Assembly (NCBI GenBank): GCA_023418355.1
Contig: JAEZZU010000230.1
Location: 1 to 9,526, forward strand
Source: Pseudomonadota bacterium
Lineage (GTDB): Bacteria; Pseudomonadota; Gammaproteobacteria; Burkholderiales; Burkholderiaceae_C
DNA length: 9,526 nt
Direction of reading: 5' to 3'
Below the pieces are notes generated by a model. It saw nothing but the letters and a program-made list of their open reading frames with translations. It had not been told where the DNA came from and did not search any database. The number at the start of each line of letters is the position of its first letter. Position 1 is the stretch's first letter. Shown piece by piece: positions 6,014 to 9,526 of the stretch. A program made the translations under genes and the position numbers.

Positions 6014-6262
6014 ATGCCGACAAGCACCATTGCTACCAAGCTTCCCACCCAGTTCCAGGCCCGTATCAACGGCAAAGTGCAGCACCGCGTAGGGGACGGC
6101 ATGCTGCATGACATCCCCCATGGGCAGGAAGTGCATGTAGACACAGCCCTGGCCAGCATGGTCCTGTCCTGGACCAGCGACGGCCAGCCCGTCACCGTCA
6201 CGCTGGCACGTGATGAATTTCTGTTCTACGTGGAAGAAGGCCGCATCGAAGTGCTGCCCTGA
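6014..6262 (+). CDS. Uncharacterised 82-residue protein
   Basis: I do not recognise this family. The start is well supported: AAGGAG at 6001-6006 sits 7 nt before ATG 6014. The frame is open upstream to an ATG at 5930, but that has no ribosome-binding site. The product has no signal peptide, membrane segment or cysteine. Alternating hydrophobic stretches (QFQARING, VVLSW-like MVLSWTSD, VTVTLARDEFLFYVEEGRIEVLP) suggest a mostly beta fold after a short polar N-terminus. His residues at 24, 32, 36 and 41 are notable in so small a protein. It is a single-gene unit: a long regulatory region lies before it and an intrinsic terminator 30 bp after it. Divergent placement from aspA across the dyad cluster means the two genes could share a regulator. 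Codon use looks like the neighbours'. A metal- or ligand-binding role is only a guess. Confidence 0.8.
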   Translation: MPTSTIATKLPTQFQARINGKVQHRVGDGMLHDIPHGQEVHVDTALASMVLSWTSDGQPVTVTLARDEFLFYVEEGRIEVLP

Positions 6263-6292
6263 AGCCCTGCCTGGCAGCCACGGCCCCCAAAC

Positions 6293-6324
6293 AAAAAGCC
6301 AAGTCCTGAGGATTTGGCTTTTTT
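6293..6324. terminator. Bidirectional intrinsic terminator after the 82-aa gene
   Basis: A 14-bp stem (AAAAAGCCAAGTCC at 6293-6306 with 6310-6323, one G-T pair) closes on TGA and ends in a T-run on the plus strand; the A-run at 6293-6297 makes it work in reverse as well. It can end the small gene and also gap, whose stop is at 6383. Confidence 0.88.
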
Positions 6325-6362
6325 CATAGCTGCCAGCGCTTACTGGGTAAGCGCTGGAGGCC
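6325..6362. repeat. Dispersed hairpin repeat of Comamonadaceae type
   Basis: CATAGCTGCCAGCGCTTAC is followed by an 11-bp perfect hairpin (CCAGCGCTTAC at 6333-6343, GTAAGCGCTGG at 6347-6357, loop TGG) and GAGGCC. I recall near-identical ATAGCTG.CAGCGCTTA...TAAGCGCTGGAGGCC elements scattered between genes in Comamonas, Delftia and Acidovorax genomes. It lies directly against the terminator, between two convergent gene ends, as such elements often do. Copy number cannot be tested in this window. Confidence 0.65.
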
Positions 6363-6382
6363 AATTTGGCTGGTAATTGGTA

Positions 6383-7384
<1,002 letters not shown>

Positions 7385-7433
7385 AGTTGCCTCGTCTATG
7401 GATAGTGAAAACAAAAAAACGCTGTGACTGTAC

Positions 7434-7471
7434 GTAAAACACCCGCCTGGGCCAAGGCCGGGGCGGGTGTT
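7434..7471 (-). terminator. Hairpin between tkt and gap, possible partial terminator
   Basis: A 10-bp perfect stem (AACACCCGCC at 7438-7447, complement at 7462-7471) encloses a further GGCC/GGCC pairing around AA. On the minus strand it ends in GTTTTACG, and a second run of seven T lies about 17 nt further on. The T-run is short and partly within the stem, so it may only thin out transcription into gap, or protect the tkt 3' end. Confidence 0.6.
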
Positions 7472-7481
7472 GCAAGCATCG

Positions 7482-9524
7482 TTATTTATTGCGCTTGATG
7501 GCTTCAACCACGGTGGCGGTCACGTTCTCTGCCGTGAAGCCAAAGTGCTTGAACAGCACGGACGCGGGGGCCGATTCGCCGTAGGTGTCGATACCGACCA
7601 CGGCGGCGCAGCCGTACTTCCACCAGAAGTCGGTCACGCCCATTTCCACCGCGATGCGGGGGATGCCAGCGGGCAGCACGCTGCTCTTGTAGGCCACGTC
7701 CTGCTTGTCGAAGGTGGTGGTGCTGGGCATGGAAACCACGCGCACGCCAATCTTCTGCTCGGCCAGCATCTTCTGGGCAGCCAGGGCCAGCTGCACTTCG
7801 GAGCCGGTGGCAATGATCACTGCCTGTGGCTTGCCCTTGATGCCCACATCAGCAGGCTCGGACAGCACATAGGCGCCGTTGGCGATGTTGTCCAGTGCCT
7901 CTTCCGACTTGGGCGAGTAGGCCAGGTTCTGGCGGGAGAGCAGCAGGGCGGTAGGCTTGTTCTTGTGGCTCAGTGCCACGGTCCATGCCACGGCAGTTTC
8001 CGTGGTGTCGGCAGGGCGCCATACGTCCAGGTTGGGGATCAGACGCAGGGAAGCGGCATGCTCGATGGACTGGTGGGTAGGGCCGTCTTCACCCAGACCG
8101 ATGGAGTCGTGCGTGAACACATGGATCACGCGCTGCTTCATCAGCGCAGCCATGCGGATGGCATTGCGGCTGTAGTCCGAGAAGGTCATGAAGGTGCCGC
8201 CGTAGGGGATGTAGCCGCCGTGCAGCGCCACACCGTTCATGATGGCGGCCATGCCGAACTCGCGCACACCGTAGTTGATGTGGCGGCCGATCTTGCCGTC
8301 TTCGGTCTTGACCACGTTGCCCTTGTCATCCACGCGGAAAGCGGGAGTGGACTTGGTGTTGGTGAGGTTGGAGCCTGTCAGGTCAGCCGAGCCGCCCAGC
8401 AGTTCAGGCAGCGCAGCGGTCAGGCCTTCCAGAGCCAGCTGGCTGGCCTTGCGGCTGGCCACGGTGGCTGCGGTGTCGTGCGCGTCCGAGGCGATCTTGG
8501 TGGCCACTTCCAGGAAGTTGGCAGGCAGGTCACCGGCCATGCGGCGCTTGAATTCAGCGGCCAGCTCGGGGAAGGCCTTTTCGTAGGCGGCGAACTTCTT
8601 GTTCCAGGCAGCTTCGGCCTTCTTGCCAGCAGCCTTGGCATCCCAGTCGGCATAGACCTCGGCAGGGATGGCAAAGGGTGCGTGCTCCCAGCCCAGTGCA
8701 GCGCGGGTCAGTGCAATTTCTTCGGCGCCCAGAGGCTCGCCGTGGGCCTTGGAAGTGTTGGCGCGGTTGGGCGAGCCCTTGCCGATGCTGGTCTTGCAGC
8801 AGATCAGCGTAGGCTTGTTCTTGCTCTTCTTGGCAGCAGCGATGGCGGCGTCCACGGCGTCCACGTTGTGGCCGTCCACGCCACGGATCACATTCCAGCC
8901 GTAGGCTTCAAAGCGGGCAGGGGTATCGTCACCAAACCAGGGTGTCACTTGGCCGTCGATGGAGATGCCGTTGTCATCCCACAGCGCGATCAGCTTGTTG
9001 AGCTTCCAGGCACCAGCCAGTGCAGCCGCTTCGTGCGAGATGCCTTCCATCAGGCAGCCGTCGCCCATGAACACATAGGTGTAGTGGTCCACGATGGCGT
9101 GCTTGGGCTGGTTGAATTCGGCAGCCAGCAGCTTTTCAGCCAGTGCAAAGCCCACGGCATTGGTGATGCCCTGACCCAGAGGGCCGGTGGTGGTTTCCAC
9201 GCCGGGGGTTACGCCCACTTCGGGGTGGCCGGCGGTCTTGCTGTGCAGCTGGCGGAAGTTCTTGATCTCTTCCATGGGCAGGTCGTAGCCGGTCAGGTGC
9301 AGCAGCGCATAGATCAGCATGGAGCCGTGGCCGTTGGACAGAATGAAACGGTCGCGGTTGGCCCAGTGGGGGTTGGCTGGGTTGTGCTGCAGGTGGCGGC
9401 TCCACAGAGCCACTGCCATGTCGGCCATGCCCATGGGGGCGCCAGGGTGGCCGGAGTTTGCTTGTTGCACTGCGTCCATGGCCAAGGCACGGATTGCGTT
9501 GGCCATCATTGGGGTGTTTGCCAT
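7482..9524 (-). CDS. tkt: Transketolase
   Basis: The thiamine-diphosphate enzyme transfers two-carbon ketol units between sugar phosphates in the non-oxidative pentose phosphate pathway. The 680 residues cover all three domains. In the N-terminal half: SGHPGAPMG (His26), SNGHGS (His66), AGHPE (His100), and the ThDP/metal motif from GDG (154-156) to DDN (183-185). The pyrimidine domain has the catalytic Glu422 in GVREFGM and HDSIGLGEDGPTHQ (472-485). A C-terminal domain carries the family's VVSMPSTTTFDKQ. An insert of about 15 residues around 395-412 (VDDKGNVVKTEDGK) explains the length over E. coli TktA (663). The ATG at 9524 gives MANTPMMANAIRALAMDAV, matching the family N-terminus, but its ribosome-binding site lies beyond the window edge. 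It heads a probable tkt-gap unit; both enzymes act on glyceraldehyde 3-phosphate. Confidence 0.96.
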   Translation of the reverse strand: MANTPMMANAIRALAMDAVQQANSGHPGAPMGMADMAVALWSRHLQHNPANPHWANRDRFILSNGHGSMLIYALLHLTGYDLPMEEIKNFRQLHSKTAGHPEVGVTPGVETTTGPLGQGITNAVGFALAEKLLAAEFNQPKHAIVDHYTYVFMGDGCLMEGISHEAAALAGAWKLNKLIALWDDNGISIDGQVTPWFGDDTPARFEAYGWNVIRGVDGHNVDAVDAAIAAAKKSKNKPTLICCKTSIGKGSPNRANTSKAHGEPLGAEEIALTRAALGWEHAPFAIPAEVYADWDAKAAGKKAEAAWNKKFAAYEKAFPELAAEFKRRMAGDLPANFLEVATKIASDAHDTAATVASRKASQLALEGLTAALPELLGGSADLTGSNLTNTKSTPAFRVDDKGNVVKTEDGKIGRHINYGVREFGMAAIMNGVALHGGYIPYGGTFMTFSDYSRNAIRMAALMKQRVIHVFTHDSIGLGEDGPTHQSIEHAASLRLIPNLDVWRPADTTETAVAWTVALSHKNKPTALLLSRQNLAYSPKSEEALDNIANGAYVLSEPADVGIKGKPQAVIIATGSEVQLALAAQKMLAEQKIGVRVVSMPSTTTFDKQDVAYKSSVLPAGIPRIAVEMGVTDFWWKYGCAAVVGIDTYGESAPASVLFKHFGFTAENVTATVVEAIKRNK

Positions 9525-9526
9525 GG

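Noticed and set aside
5870..6364. 164-codon minus-strand frame opposite the 82-aa gene
   Set aside because: It spans an intrinsic terminator and the hairpin repeat. The plus-strand gene has an ideal ribosome-binding site and start; this frame has neither.

Overview
This 9.5 kb window is a GC-rich, densely coded chromosomal stretch of a betaproteobacterium. The proteins (UvrA, AspA, GapA-type GAPDH, transketolase, a short HPF/RaiA protein) and a hairpin repeat at 6325-6362 of a type I recall from Comamonas, Delftia and Acidovorax point to Comamonadaceae, most likely Comamonas. This was judged by recall, not by a search. Nothing suggests a phage, transposon, CRISPR array or genomic island.

Layout. 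The 3' end of uvrA (+) enters from the left and converges on a class I glutamine amidotransferase of the PuuD/peptidase C26 family (-). A 16-bp perfect bidirectional terminator separates them. Upstream of the amidotransferase on the same strand lies a methyl-accepting chemotaxis protein with a dCache-type periplasmic sensor. Divergent from it is a short HPF/RaiA-family ribosome-associated protein (+). That gene converges on aspA, aspartate ammonia-lyase (-), across another strong bidirectional terminator. A 449-bp intergenic region lies between aspA and a small uncharacterised 82-aa gene (+). It is the most structured non-coding DNA in the window: it holds several GCAC-N7-GTGC dyads, one perfect 10-bp-arm palindrome, and two stable hairpins in the presumed aspA leader. 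After the small gene come a terminator, the dispersed repeat, and then gap and tkt, both on the minus strand with tkt upstream.

Function. Most genes are core metabolism or housekeeping: DNA repair (uvrA), aspartate to fumarate plus ammonia (aspA), triose phosphate interconversion (gap), the non-oxidative pentose phosphate pathway (tkt) and ribosome hibernation (HPF-like). The amidotransferase and chemoreceptor may form a two-gene unit linked to amino-compound sensing and use; that is inference. I found no clearly new multi-gene system. The points most worth following up are the aspA regulatory region, the chemoreceptor's altered amino-acid-binding motif and the unknown 82-aa protein.
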